Below the pieces are notes generated by a model. That model had not been told where the DNA came from and did no database searches. It saw only the letters and a program-made list of their open reading frames with translations. A DNA stretch of 64,000 nucleotides from an uncultured Porphyromonadaceae bacterium (GTDB lineage: Bacteria; Bacteroidota; Bacteroidia; Bacteroidales; Muribaculaceae), in NCBI GenBank assembly GCA_902493335.1, contig CABUPJ010000013.1, positions 7,920-71,919 of the forward strand, written 5' to 3'. The translations under genes and the position numbers were made by a program. Shown one piece after another: positions 57,026-64,000 of this stretch; position 1 is the stretch's first letter, and each line of letters opens with the position of its first letter.

Positions 57026-58094
57026 CGGCAACGACCGCGGTCTGGTCAGCGTTCTTGTAGTGCGTTTCTCGGCCATGGGCGACGTGGCCATGACCGTGCC
57101 CGTACTCTACAGCGCGTGCCGCTGCTATCCCGACGTAAATTTCGTGATGGTGACGCGGCCGGCGATGACCGGCTTCTTTGTCAACGCGCCGGCAAATCTC
57201 ACCGTCGTCGGCGCCGACGTCAAGAACGACTACAAAGGCCCGTCGGGTCTGAGACGCCTGACATCGGAGCTTATCGGCCAGTATAAGCCCGACTGCATGC
57301 TTGACCTCCACAATGTACTGCGTACCAAAATCATGTCGCTCTTCTGCCGTCTGCGCGGCGTCAGAGTCGTGACAATCAACAAAGGACGTGCAAACAAACG
57401 CGCCCTGACACGCCAGAGAAACAAAATCATGCTGCCGCTCGACTCGTCGCGCGCCCGCTACCGCGCCGTCTTCCATAAAGCCGGCCTTCCCGTGAGCGAG
57501 CGTTTCAACGGCCTCTACGACGGCCCCGCAAAAGCCGATACGACGCTTTTCGACAGCATATCGGCTCCGAAGCATCCCGGCGTGAAGTGGGTCGGCATCG
57601 CACCTTTCGCAGCTCACACGGGCAAAATCTATCCGCCCGGGAAGATGGAGGTCGTCGTAGCCTCGCTGTCTGAGAAAAATCCCGATACAGAGATATTTCT
57701 CTTCGGCGGAGGCGGCGACGAGAAAAAAATCCTCGACGCCTGGGAGTCAAAATATCCGCGTGTCAGAAATCTCGCAGGCAAAAAATACGGCTTCAAGGCC
57801 GAACTGGCTCTCATCAACCATCTCGACGTCATGGTGTCGATGGACTCGGCCAACATGCACCTCGCTTCTATCACCGCCACCCCGACGATAAGCATCTGGG
57901 GCGCGACACACTCATACTGCGGCTTCAGAGGCTGGCGTCAGAGCGACAGCGACATGATACAGCTGCCGATGACCTGCCGCCCCTGCTCTGTCTTCGGCGA
58001 CAAGCCGTGTCAGCGGGGCGACTATCTCTGCATGACAGCCATCAAACCCGAAGTGATTTACAAAAAGATACTCGATAAAATAGATATTCGTTAA
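57003..58094 (+). CDS. glycosyltransferase family 9 (heptosyltransferase-like)
   Basis: A 363-residue GT-B enzyme: N-terminal [20 protein letters not shown] (glycine loop), a C-terminal nucleotide-sugar site with [36 protein letters not shown] and [15 protein letters not shown], then [11 protein letters not shown]. Members add heptose or other sugars to the LPS core. The start at 57003 lies 23 bases inside the DUF4254 gene. ruvB follows two bases after the stop. Confidence 0.92.
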   Translation: MARNSQSSGNDRGLVSVLVVRFSAMGDVAMTVPVLYSACRCYPDVNFVMVTRPAMTGFFVNAPANLTVVGADVKNDYKGPSGLRRLTSELIGQYKPDCMLDLHNVLRTKIMSLFCRLRGVRVVTINKGRANKRALTRQRNKIMLPLDSSRARYRAVFHKAGLPVSERFNGLYDGPAKADTTLFDSISAPKHPGVKWVGIAPFAAHTGKIYPPGKMEVVVASLSEKNPDTEIFLFGGGGDEKKILDAWESKYPRVRNLAGKKYGFKAELALINHLDVMVSMDSANMHLASITATPTISIWGATHSYCGFRGWRQSDSDMIQLPMTCRPCSVFGDKPCQRGDYLCMTAIKPEVIYKKILDKIDIR

Positions 58095-58096
58095 AT

Positions 58097-59131
58097 ATGA
58101 GCGAACCCTTTGACATACGCGCCAACGCCGCCCGCGGCTCCGAGCAGGAGATAGAGAAAGCCCTGCGTCCGGGCCGCTTCGAATCGTTCAGCGGTCAGGA
58201 CAAAATCGTCGAAAACCTCAAGGTTTTTGTCGGTGCGGCCAAGATGCGCGGCGAGGCTCTCGACCATATTCTGCTCTTCGGCCCGCCCGGCTTGGGCAAG
58301 ACGACTCTCGCAGGCATCATCGCCAACGAGCTCGGCGTCGGCATGAAGATTACATCGGGCCCCGTGCTCGACAAGCCCGGCGACCTCGCCGGCATACTCA
58401 CCTCGCTCGAGGAGAACGACGTGCTCTTTATCGACGAGATACACCGTCTCAGTCCTGTTGTCGAGGAATACCTCTACTCGGCGATGGAAGACTACCGCAT
58501 CGACATCATGATCGACAAGGGCCCCGGCGCCCGGAGCGTCCAGCTGACCCTCAGCCCCTTCACTCTTGTGGGCGCAACGACCCGCAGCGGCCTGCTGACA
58601 TCGCCGCTGCGCGCCCGTTTCGGCATCAAGAGCCATCTCCAGTACTACGATCACGAAGTACTCTCAAACATCATCATGCGCTCGGCCAAGCTGCTCAACA
58701 TCACCTGCACCTCGCAGGCCGCCGGCGAGATCGCCATGCGCAGCCGCGGCACACCGCGTATCGCCAACGCCCTGCTCCGGCGCGTCAGAGACTTCGCCCA
58801 GGTCAAAGGCTCGGGTGTCATCGACCTCGAAATCACAAAATATGCCCTCGAGGCTCTCAATATAGACCACTACGGTCTCGACGAGATCGACAACAAGATT
58901 CTGACGACGATAATCACCAAATTCAAGGGTGGCCCGGTCGGCCTGTCGACAATAGCCACAGCCATCGGCGAAGACCCCGGAACGGTCGAAGAAGTCTACG
59001 AACCTTACCTCATCAAAGAGGGTTTTATCAAACGCACACCCCGCGGACGCGAAGTCACCGACCTCGCCTACGAACACCTCGGAGGCGGCACTCGCCGCGA
59101 CGGCGGACTTTTCGATTTCAACAACGACTGA
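58097..59131 (+). CDS. ruvB: Holliday junction branch migration DNA helicase RuvB
   Basis: A 344-residue AAA+ ATPase with Walker [20 protein letters not shown] (near 55-70), Walker [17 protein letters not shown], sensor ARFGIKS and the C-terminal winged helix ([20 protein letters not shown]). It drives branch migration with RuvA. It is embedded in an operon of envelope genes, an order common in Bacteroidales. Confidence 0.98.
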   Translation: MSEPFDIRANAARGSEQEIEKALRPGRFESFSGQDKIVENLKVFVGAAKMRGEALDHILLFGPPGLGKTTLAGIIANELGVGMKITSGPVLDKPGDLAGILTSLEENDVLFIDEIHRLSPVVEEYLYSAMEDYRIDIMIDKGPGARSVQLTLSPFTLVGATTRSGLLTSPLRARFGIKSHLQYYDHEVLSNIIMRSAKLLNITCTSQAAGEIAMRSRGTPRIANALLRRVRDFAQVKGSGVIDLEITKYALEALNIDHYGLDEIDNKILTTIITKFKGGPVGLSTIATAIGEDPGTVEEVYEPYLIKEGFIKRTPRGREVTDLAYEHLGGGTRRDGGLFDFNND

Positions 59132-59138
59132 ATCCATC

Positions 59139-60641
59139 ATGGCAGGAATAAAATCTCTCGCCAAAGACACGGCCGTCTATGGCGTCAGTTCTATCATAGG
59201 CCGCTTTCTCAACTGGTGTCTTGTGCCGCTCTACACCATCGTCTTCCCGGTGGCCGAATACGGCGTCGTCACCTTCGTCTACTCTGTCGTCGCCCTGGCG
59301 ATGATTATTCTCACCTACGGTATGGAGACGGGCTTCTTCCGCTTCTCGAACCACGAGCGCTGGAAAAATCCCGACGAGGTCTACACGACCTCGCTCATCT
59401 CGCTGGCCGTCACCTCGACGCTCTTCGTCATCGCCGTGGCCGCGTTCCTGCAGCCGGTTTCGGTCTTCATGGAGTGCGGCGACAGGCCCTCGTTCGTCAT
59501 GATCATGGCCGTCTGCGTCGCCATCGACGCCTTCCTCGCCATACCCTTCAGCTATCTTCGCTATAAGAAGCGCCCGATGCGGTTCGCCCTGATTCGTCTC
59601 GTCAATATCGGTCTCAACATCGGCCTCAACCTTTTCTTCATCCTCGCCTGCCCGTGGCTGATGAAGGTGGCGCCGGCGACCGTGTCGTGGTTCTACGACC
59701 CGACCTTCGGCATCGGCTATATCTTCCTCTCTAACCTCATCGCCTCGGTCGTCAACCTGCTGATGATGCTGCCCGAACTGACCTGCGTGCGCTACCGCTT
59801 CAATGGCCGCCTGCTCCGCGAGATGCTCGTCTACTCGGCTCCGCTCCTTGTGCTCGGCATCGCCGGCATCATGAACCAGACCATCGACAAGATCATCTAT
59901 CCGAGCCTCGTCTCAGACCCCGCCGAGGCCATGGAAGGACTCGGCATCTACGGCGCCAACTACAAGATCGGCATCGTCATGGTGATGTTCATCCAGGCCT
60001 TCCGTTTCGCCTACGAACCTTTCATCTTCTCGCAGGCAAAGGAGCGCGGCGAGTCGAGCTACCGCGCCTACAGCGACGCCATGAAATATTTCATCGTCTT
60101 CGCCCTGGTGCTTTTCCTCGGGGTGATGTTCTATCTCGACATACTCAAATATTTCATCTCGCCGAAATATTTCAGCGGCCTCAAGGTCGTGCCGATAATA
60201 ATGCTCGCCGAACTCTTTTTCGGCATCTTCTTCAATCTCTCGCTCTGGTATAAGCTCACCGACCGCACCGTCTGGGGTATGTGGTTCTCGCTCCTCGGCC
60301 TCGCCGTCACCCTGGCGCTCAACGCTCTGCTCGTGCCTCACATCGGCTACATGGGCTGCGCCCTCGCCGCTCTGGCGAGCTACTTCACGATGATGGTGAC
60401 GAGCTATTTCGTCGGTCGACGCTACCATCCCATCGACTACCCGACCGGCCGCATCCTCGGCTATTTCGCCGTCGCCGCCGTCTGCTACGTCGTCGGCATG
60501 TACTGCATGCCCGACAGCCGTCCAGTCGCTTTCGCCCTACGCTTTGTCATCCTCGCGGCCTTCGTTTATTATGTCGTCCGCCGCGAAGGCATACATCCGG
60601 CTCAGATGCTTTCACAACTCAAACACCGCCGCGCAAGATGA
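59139..60641 (+). CDS. polysaccharide biosynthesis flippase (MATE/Wzx-like)
   Basis: A 500-residue membrane protein with about 12-14 hydrophobic helices, starting KSLAKDTAVYGVSSIIGRFLNW, the standard polysaccharide biosynthesis protein signature, and followed by VVTFVYSVVALAMIILTYGMETGFFR. It probably flips a lipid-linked glycan across the inner membrane. Placed after ruvB (seven bases apart) and overlapping the GT4 gene by four bases, in the conserved ruvB-flippase order. Confidence 0.94.
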   Translation: MAGIKSLAKDTAVYGVSSIIGRFLNWCLVPLYTIVFPVAEYGVVTFVYSVVALAMIILTYGMETGFFRFSNHERWKNPDEVYTTSLISLAVTSTLFVIAVAAFLQPVSVFMECGDRPSFVMIMAVCVAIDAFLAIPFSYLRYKKRPMRFALIRLVNIGLNIGLNLFFILACPWLMKVAPATVSWFYDPTFGIGYIFLSNLIASVVNLLMMLPELTCVRYRFNGRLLREMLVYSAPLLVLGIAGIMNQTIDKIIYPSLVSDPAEAMEGLGIYGANYKIGIVMVMFIQAFRFAYEPFIFSQAKERGESSYRAYSDAMKYFIVFALVLFLGVMFYLDILKYFISPKYFSGLKVVPIIMLAELFFGIFFNLSLWYKLTDRTVWGMWFSLLGLAVTLALNALLVPHIGYMGCALAALASYFTMMVTSYFVGRRYHPIDYPTGRILGYFAVAAVCYVVGMYCMPDSRPVAFALRFVILAAFVYYVVRREGIHPAQMLSQLKHRRAR

Positions 60642-61879
60642 AAGTCACTCTCGTCAACCACAGCGACACCCTCGGAGGCGCCTCGGTCGTCACCTACCGC
60701 CTGATGGAAGCCCTCTGCCGCGCAGGCGTCGACGCCCGCATGCTCGTCGTTCGCCGGGCAACGGCCGACAGTCGCGTCGCCCTCGCCGGCAACGCTCTGA
60801 CGCGCAAGGCGGCTTTCATCGCCGAACACCTGCGCATCGTGGCCGACAACGGATTCAGCCGCAAAAACCTGTTCAAGATTTCTGTCGCCACGGCGGGACT
60901 GCCGCTCCACCGGCATCCCCTGATTAAAGACGCCGACATCGTCGTCCTCAACTGGGTCAACCAGGGCATGCTCTCACTCGGTGGCGTGCGCCGCATCGCC
61001 GCCTCGGGCAAACCTGTCGTCTGGACGATGCACGACATGTGGAACATGACAGGTGTCTGCCACCATGCCGGCGACTGCGAGGGCTTTCTCGGCAGTTGCG
61101 GCAACTGTCCGCTCATCAAAGACGGCAAAGACCCGCGCGACATGTCACACACGACATTCAGACGCAAAGTACGCCTCTATGACCGCGCGCACATACATTT
61201 TGTCGCCGTCAGCCGGTGGCTCGCCTCGCGCGCTAAAGACAGCGTCCTCCTGCGCGACGAGGACGTCAGCGTCATACCAAACGCCTTTCCCGTCGGTGAA
61301 TTTCCACTGTCGCCGTCGCTATCGCGCGCCGAACTCGGACTGCCCGAGGGAAAACAGCTCATCGTCATGGGCGCCGCCCGCCTCGACGACCCTATAAAAG
61401 GGCTGCCGGTAGCGGTCGACGCTCTCAATATCCTTGCCGACAAGGGCAGCGACGCCGTGGCCGTCTTCTACGGCGCCATGCGCGACCCGGCGGCTCTCGA
61501 CGGTCTCAGACTGCCGCACATAAGCCTCGGCACCGTCAGTGACCGACGTCGTCTGGCATCGCTCTACGCCCACGCCGACGCCGTCATCTCGACGTCACAG
61601 TACGAGACCCTGCCGGGCACCCTCATCGAGGGTATGGCCGCCGGATGCGTCCCCGTGACCTTCGGCCGTGGAGGTCAAGCCGACATAGTCGACCACCTCG
61701 ACACAGGCTATATCGCCCGCTATGGCGACGCCGCCGACTTTGCCTCGGGCATCGTATTCGCCCTCGGCCGTGCCGCCGAAGAACGCGAACGCCGCAGCGC
61801 CATCGTCGCCGACCGCTTCTCTGACGATGCAGTCGCCTCTGAATATATCGACTTGTTTAACCGACTGTTACAGAAATAA
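60638..61879 (+). CDS. glycosyltransferase family 4 protein
   Basis: A 413-residue GT-B enzyme. ATG 60638 is chosen as overlapping the flippase stop. The N-terminal LVNHSDTLGGASVVTYRLMEAL is the GGA acceptor loop; the C-terminal ETLPGTLIEGMAAGCVPVTF includes the Ex7E nucleotide-sugar motif. A Cys cluster in CHHAGDCEGFLGSCGNCPL is typical of a GT4 subgroup. It adds a sugar to a surface glycan. The next gene starts within its stop (TAATG). Confidence 0.92.
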   Translation: MKVTLVNHSDTLGGASVVTYRLMEALCRAGVDARMLVVRRATADSRVALAGNALTRKAAFIAEHLRIVADNGFSRKNLFKISVATAGLPLHRHPLIKDADIVVLNWVNQGMLSLGGVRRIAASGKPVVWTMHDMWNMTGVCHHAGDCEGFLGSCGNCPLIKDGKDPRDMSHTTFRRKVRLYDRAHIHFVAVSRWLASRAKDSVLLRDEDVSVIPNAFPVGEFPLSPSLSRAELGLPEGKQLIVMGAARLDDPIKGLPVAVDALNILADKGSDAVAVFYGAMRDPAALDGLRLPHISLGTVSDRRRLASLYAHADAVISTSQYETLPGTLIEGMAAGCVPVTFGRGGQADIVDHLDTGYIARYGDAADFASGIVFALGRAAEERERRSAIVADRFSDDAVASEYIDLFNRLLQK

Positions 61880-62415
61880 TGGAAAAAAAGACAATCTGGG
61901 ATATGAACCGACTGAGCGTCGACGGCTTCAAAAGCGCACCCAAGATGCCGCTCGTTCTCGTCGCCGACAACGTGCGCTCGCTCAACAACATCGGCTCACT
62001 CTTCCGCACCTGCGACGGTTTTGCTCTCGAAGCGCTGTTCCTGTGCGGCATCTCGGCTACACCACCGTCGCCCGAGATACACAAGACGGCTCTCGGTGCC
62101 GAAGACTCGGTCGACTGGCGCCATTACGACGACACCCTCGCCGCCGTCGCCGACCTGAAAGCCGCGGGTTACACCGTCGCCTGCCTCGAGCAGGTCAAGG
62201 AGAGCGTCGCCCTGCAGGATTTCCCGGTCGATTTCGCCTCGCGACGCTATGCCATCGTCGTCGGCAACGAAGTCGACGGTGTCGACCAGCGTGTCGTCGA
62301 TGCCTGCGATGTCTGCATCGAGATACCTCAGTCAGGTACAAAGCACTCTCTCAACGTCTCTGTCTCAGCCGCCGTGGCAATGTGGCATTTCTATTCTAAA
62401 TACATTAAGTTATGA
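61879..62415 (+). CDS. SpoU-family RNA methyltransferase, short form
   Basis: A 178-residue SPOUT methyltransferase without the N-terminal substrate domain: RSLNNIGSLFRTCDGFALEA, IVVGNEVDGVDQRVVDACD and IPQSGTKHSLNVSVSAAVAM. It is much shorter than the TrmH-type protein at 18809 and fits the TrmL-like short group, which methylates the tRNA wobble ribose, though that target is not certain. It overlaps genes on both sides by one and four bases. Confidence 0.93.
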   Translation: MEKKTIWDMNRLSVDGFKSAPKMPLVLVADNVRSLNNIGSLFRTCDGFALEALFLCGISATPPSPEIHKTALGAEDSVDWRHYDDTLAAVADLKAAGYTVACLEQVKESVALQDFPVDFASRRYAIVVGNEVDGVDQRVVDACDVCIEIPQSGTKHSLNVSVSAAVAMWHFYSKYIKL

Positions 62416-63338
62416 AAGAAAATCAAACCTTACTGTTCCCCCGCCCTCTTCAGAAGGGCGACAAGATAGCATTCTGTTCACCCGCCGGACCCGTCAAGGC
62501 CGTCTATGTCGAAGAAGCCGTCGAGGCTCTCGGCAAACAGGGCTGGGAAGCAATCATCATGCCTCATGCCCTCGGCAAAAACGGCCACTACAGCGGCACG
62601 GCCGACGAGCGTTTCGACGATCTCGAGAAAGCCTTCACTGACCCCGACGTCCGCGCCATCATCTGCTCGCGCGGCGGCTATGGAGTCGTTCACATCATGG
62701 ACCGTCTCGACCGTCTCGACCTGCGCAGCGATCCCAAATGGGTCGTGGGATTCTCTGACATCTCGGCCCTCCACGCCCTGATGCACTCAAAAGGTATTGC
62801 CAGCGTCCACGGCTCGATGGCCGAACACATCCGCCTCGGTGACAGCGACCCCGACAACGCCGCGCTTTTCGCCGTCCTCCGCGGCGAGCGACCCGTCTAT
62901 ACCTTCCCCTCGCACGACTTCGACCGCTGCGGCATCGCCACGGGCAAACTCGTCGGCGGCAACCTTGCCGTCCTCGCCGAACTCATCAACACACCCTACG
63001 ACATGATAAAGCCCGGCACCATACTCTTCATCGAAGACGTCGCCGAGCCGATATATAAAATAGAGCGCATACTCTATCAGCTTAAACTCAGCGGAGTGCT
63101 CGCGAAACTCGGCGGACTTATCGTGGGACAGTTCACCGACTACAAGCCCGACGAAAGCTATAACACTATGGAAGAGATGATTCGCGACATGGTCGCCGGC
63201 TACAGATATCCCGTCGCCTTCAACGCCCCGATTGGCCACGTTTTCCACAACATACCCCTCATCGAGTCGGCCAAAGTGACTCTCAAGGTCAGTCCCTCGG
63301 GCACCAACAGCATCATCTACCACCGCAGCGACAACTGA
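62412..63338 (+). CDS. S66-family LD-carboxypeptidase
   Basis: A 308-residue cytoplasmic serine peptidase. The N-terminal KGDKIAFCSPAGPVKAVYVE and RAIICSRGGYGVVHIMDRLD are the family's Rossmann-like part, GFSDISALHALMHSKG contains the nucleophilic Ser, and the C-terminal FIEDVAEPIYKIERILYQLK and FNAPIGHVFHN supply the Glu and His. It removes the terminal D-Ala from murein tetrapeptides during peptidoglycan recycling. It overlaps the neighbours by four and one base. Confidence 0.94.
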   Translation: MKENQTLLFPRPLQKGDKIAFCSPAGPVKAVYVEEAVEALGKQGWEAIIMPHALGKNGHYSGTADERFDDLEKAFTDPDVRAIICSRGGYGVVHIMDRLDRLDLRSDPKWVVGFSDISALHALMHSKGIASVHGSMAEHIRLGDSDPDNAALFAVLRGERPVYTFPSHDFDRCGIATGKLVGGNLAVLAELINTPYDMIKPGTILFIEDVAEPIYKIERILYQLKLSGVLAKLGGLIVGQFTDYKPDESYNTMEEMIRDMVAGYRYPVAFNAPIGHVFHNIPLIESAKVTLKVSPSGTNSIIYHRSDN

Positions 63339-63895
63339 TGGCCGACAATTATCTTGAAAACAAAATGGACGAGCATCGCCGTGCCGGTGTCCGTCCCACT
63401 GTCAGCCGAGCGGCCCGCACGGCGCCGTCAGTGACGCTGCGCCTTGCCTGCCGTCATATCCTCGTCGACAACGTGCGTCACGATGCCGCCCCGACCATCA
63501 TGTCGCGCCTCAGCGCCACAGGCGCCACAGTCACTTTCATCGACGATGACGCGACATTCGGCACGCGCCTCGCCCAATCGACAGGCGCACGATTCATTCC
63601 TCTGACCGGCAACCTCGAAGACGCCATAGCCAAAGCCATATCCGACCGCGGCCCTATAGAAGCCATGATAGCCTGCGGTGACTTCAGACCCGAAATACAG
63701 CACTTGCTTGAACTCACATCAGTCTCGAACCTGATCATCCTCGGAACCCCCGACTTCACCGCCATCCCTGCGACAGTGAGAGCCAATGCCCTCAACCCGA
63801 CAAATCTCACCATAGCCCAAACAGCATCCCTCGCCCTCTACCTCCTCACCCGCGACGCCACATCCCTCAAATCAGTAACGATAGAAATAAAATAA
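63338..63895 (+). CDS. hypothetical protein with Rossmann-like fold
   Basis: A 185-residue soluble protein. After a basic N-terminus (MADNYLENKMDEHRRAG) come strands LRLACRHILVDNVRHDAA, ATVTFIDDDATFGTRLAQST and IEAMIACGDFRPEIQHLLE, which suggest a small nucleotide-binding or SDR-like fold without an obvious active site. It begins inside the LD-carboxypeptidase stop (TGATG) and ends the operon. I do not recognise a named family. Confidence 0.82.
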   Translation: MADNYLENKMDEHRRAGVRPTVSRAARTAPSVTLRLACRHILVDNVRHDAAPTIMSRLSATGATVTFIDDDATFGTRLAQSTGARFIPLTGNLEDAIAKAISDRGPIEAMIACGDFRPEIQHLLELTSVSNLIILGTPDFTAIPATVRANALNPTNLTIAQTASLALYLLTRDATSLKSVTIEIK

Positions 63896-63919
63896 ACCCC
63901 CTGAGCTTTCTTTACAAAA

Positions 63920-63936
63920 ACAGACCGGAGGTCTGT
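63920..63936 (+). terminator. weak hairpin after the last operon
   Basis: ACAGACC (63920-63926) and GGTCTGT (63930-63936) form a seven-base stem with a GGA loop, followed by AATTTTG, which is only a weak T-tract. Confidence 0.4.
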
Positions 63937-63951
63937 AATTTTGTTAACTTT

Positions 63952-63960
63952 TACCTTTGC
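63952..63960 (+). promoter_or_regulatory. -7 element at the right edge
   Basis: TACCTTTGC matches the -7 consensus and would drive a gene beyond the window. No -33 at ideal spacing. Confidence 0.35.
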
Positions 63961-64000
63961 GGTCGAGATCTCCGTTAACATTTGTGTCGGAGATTGTTAA

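Noticed and set aside
60281..60637. N-terminal extension of the GT4 gene into the flippase gene
   Set aside because: The frame upstream of ATG 60638 is an Arg-rich shadow of the flippase; the GT4 family begins at MKVTLVNHSD.
1..64000. CRISPR arrays, tRNA or rRNA genes
   Set aside because: No regularly spaced direct repeats, cloverleaf sequences with CCA-type ends or conserved rRNA stretches were seen while reading both strands.

Overview
The window reads as chromosomal DNA of a Bacteroidales bacterium, most likely a Muribaculaceae-type gut commensal. I base this on protein families that are largely Bacteroidetes-specific (DUF4271, DUF4254, DUF2851, the TTG/-33 and TAnnTTTG/-7 promoter style, absence of Shine-Dalgarno sequences at most starts), on conserved Bacteroidales gene orders (sigma-54 activator-lptE-TPR protein; pdxJ-exbB-exbD-tonB; DUF4271-hemD-rnpA-yidD-tatD; ruvB-flippase), and on a recurring C-terminal secretion tail of the form (V/P)xYYNLxGhxh...GhYhxxxG that is common in secreted proteins of this family. 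The genus assignment is an inference; no rRNA gene is present. No tRNA, rRNA, CRISPR array or prophage was seen.

Layout. 1-2.6 kb: leftward operon of a sigma-54 activator, lptE and a TPR-like protein. 2.6-3.7 kb: a RAYT-type Y1 transposase gene bracketed by an inverted pair of palindromic repeats. 3.8-8.7 kb: Ca2+/cation antiporter, secreted CotH-like kinase, YqeY and SerS. 8.7-13.2 kb: a frameshifted AraC regulator, a RibD-like reductase, a DUF389 membrane protein and two AT-rich paralogous lipoproteins. 13.3-17.0 kb: a leftward envelope-modification cassette (alkaline-phosphatase-fold transferase, PAP2 phosphatase, acyltransferase 3). 17.1-22.4 kb: leftward pdxJ-exbB-exbD-tonB, then a SpoU methyltransferase, DUF2851 and an orphan. 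22.5-24.5 kb: a truncated CBS-family protein, NAD kinase, YgjP-like metalloprotease. 24.5-26.3 kb: a Fic protein with palindromes on both sides, and GlsB. 26.3-31.8 kb: a gene remnant, rbfA, a LolC/E-like permease, a radical SAM protein, and a leftward ATPase-permease-GntR cassette behind a TraB/GumN protein. 32.2-37.1 kb: a secreted propeller protein and a 1,321-residue amidase fusion. 37.4-39.6 kb: three tandem FKBP isomerases. 39.7-42.1 kb: an accessory scar with an Rhs-core remnant, paralogous secreted orphan proteins and duplicated gene fragments. 42.3-52.8 kb: secreted EEP nuclease/phosphatase, a large secreted multidomain protein, a BspA-like LRR protein, trmB, mrp, aroQ, then a secreted esterase-endonuclease I-lipoprotein operon. 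52.8-56.3 kb: leftward LOG-DUF4271-hemD-rnpA-yidD-tatD. 56.4-63.9 kb: a tightly overlapping rightward operon DUF4254-GT9-ruvB-flippase-GT4-SpoU-LD-carboxypeptidase-hypothetical.

Most genes are housekeeping or envelope biogenesis and are packed with ATGA/TGATG overlaps. The accessory interest lies at 2.6-3.7 kb (transposase and palindromes), 8.7-9.6 kb (dinucleotide frameshift), 11.9-13.2 kb, 24.5-26.0 kb (Fic with repeated palindromes) and above all 39.7-42.1 kb, which looks like a decayed Rhs/polymorphic-toxin locus with reshuffled pieces. I did not find a clear-cut new defence system; the strongest candidates for something undescribed are the orphan secreted families at 40.1-41.7 kb and the Fic/palindrome unit.
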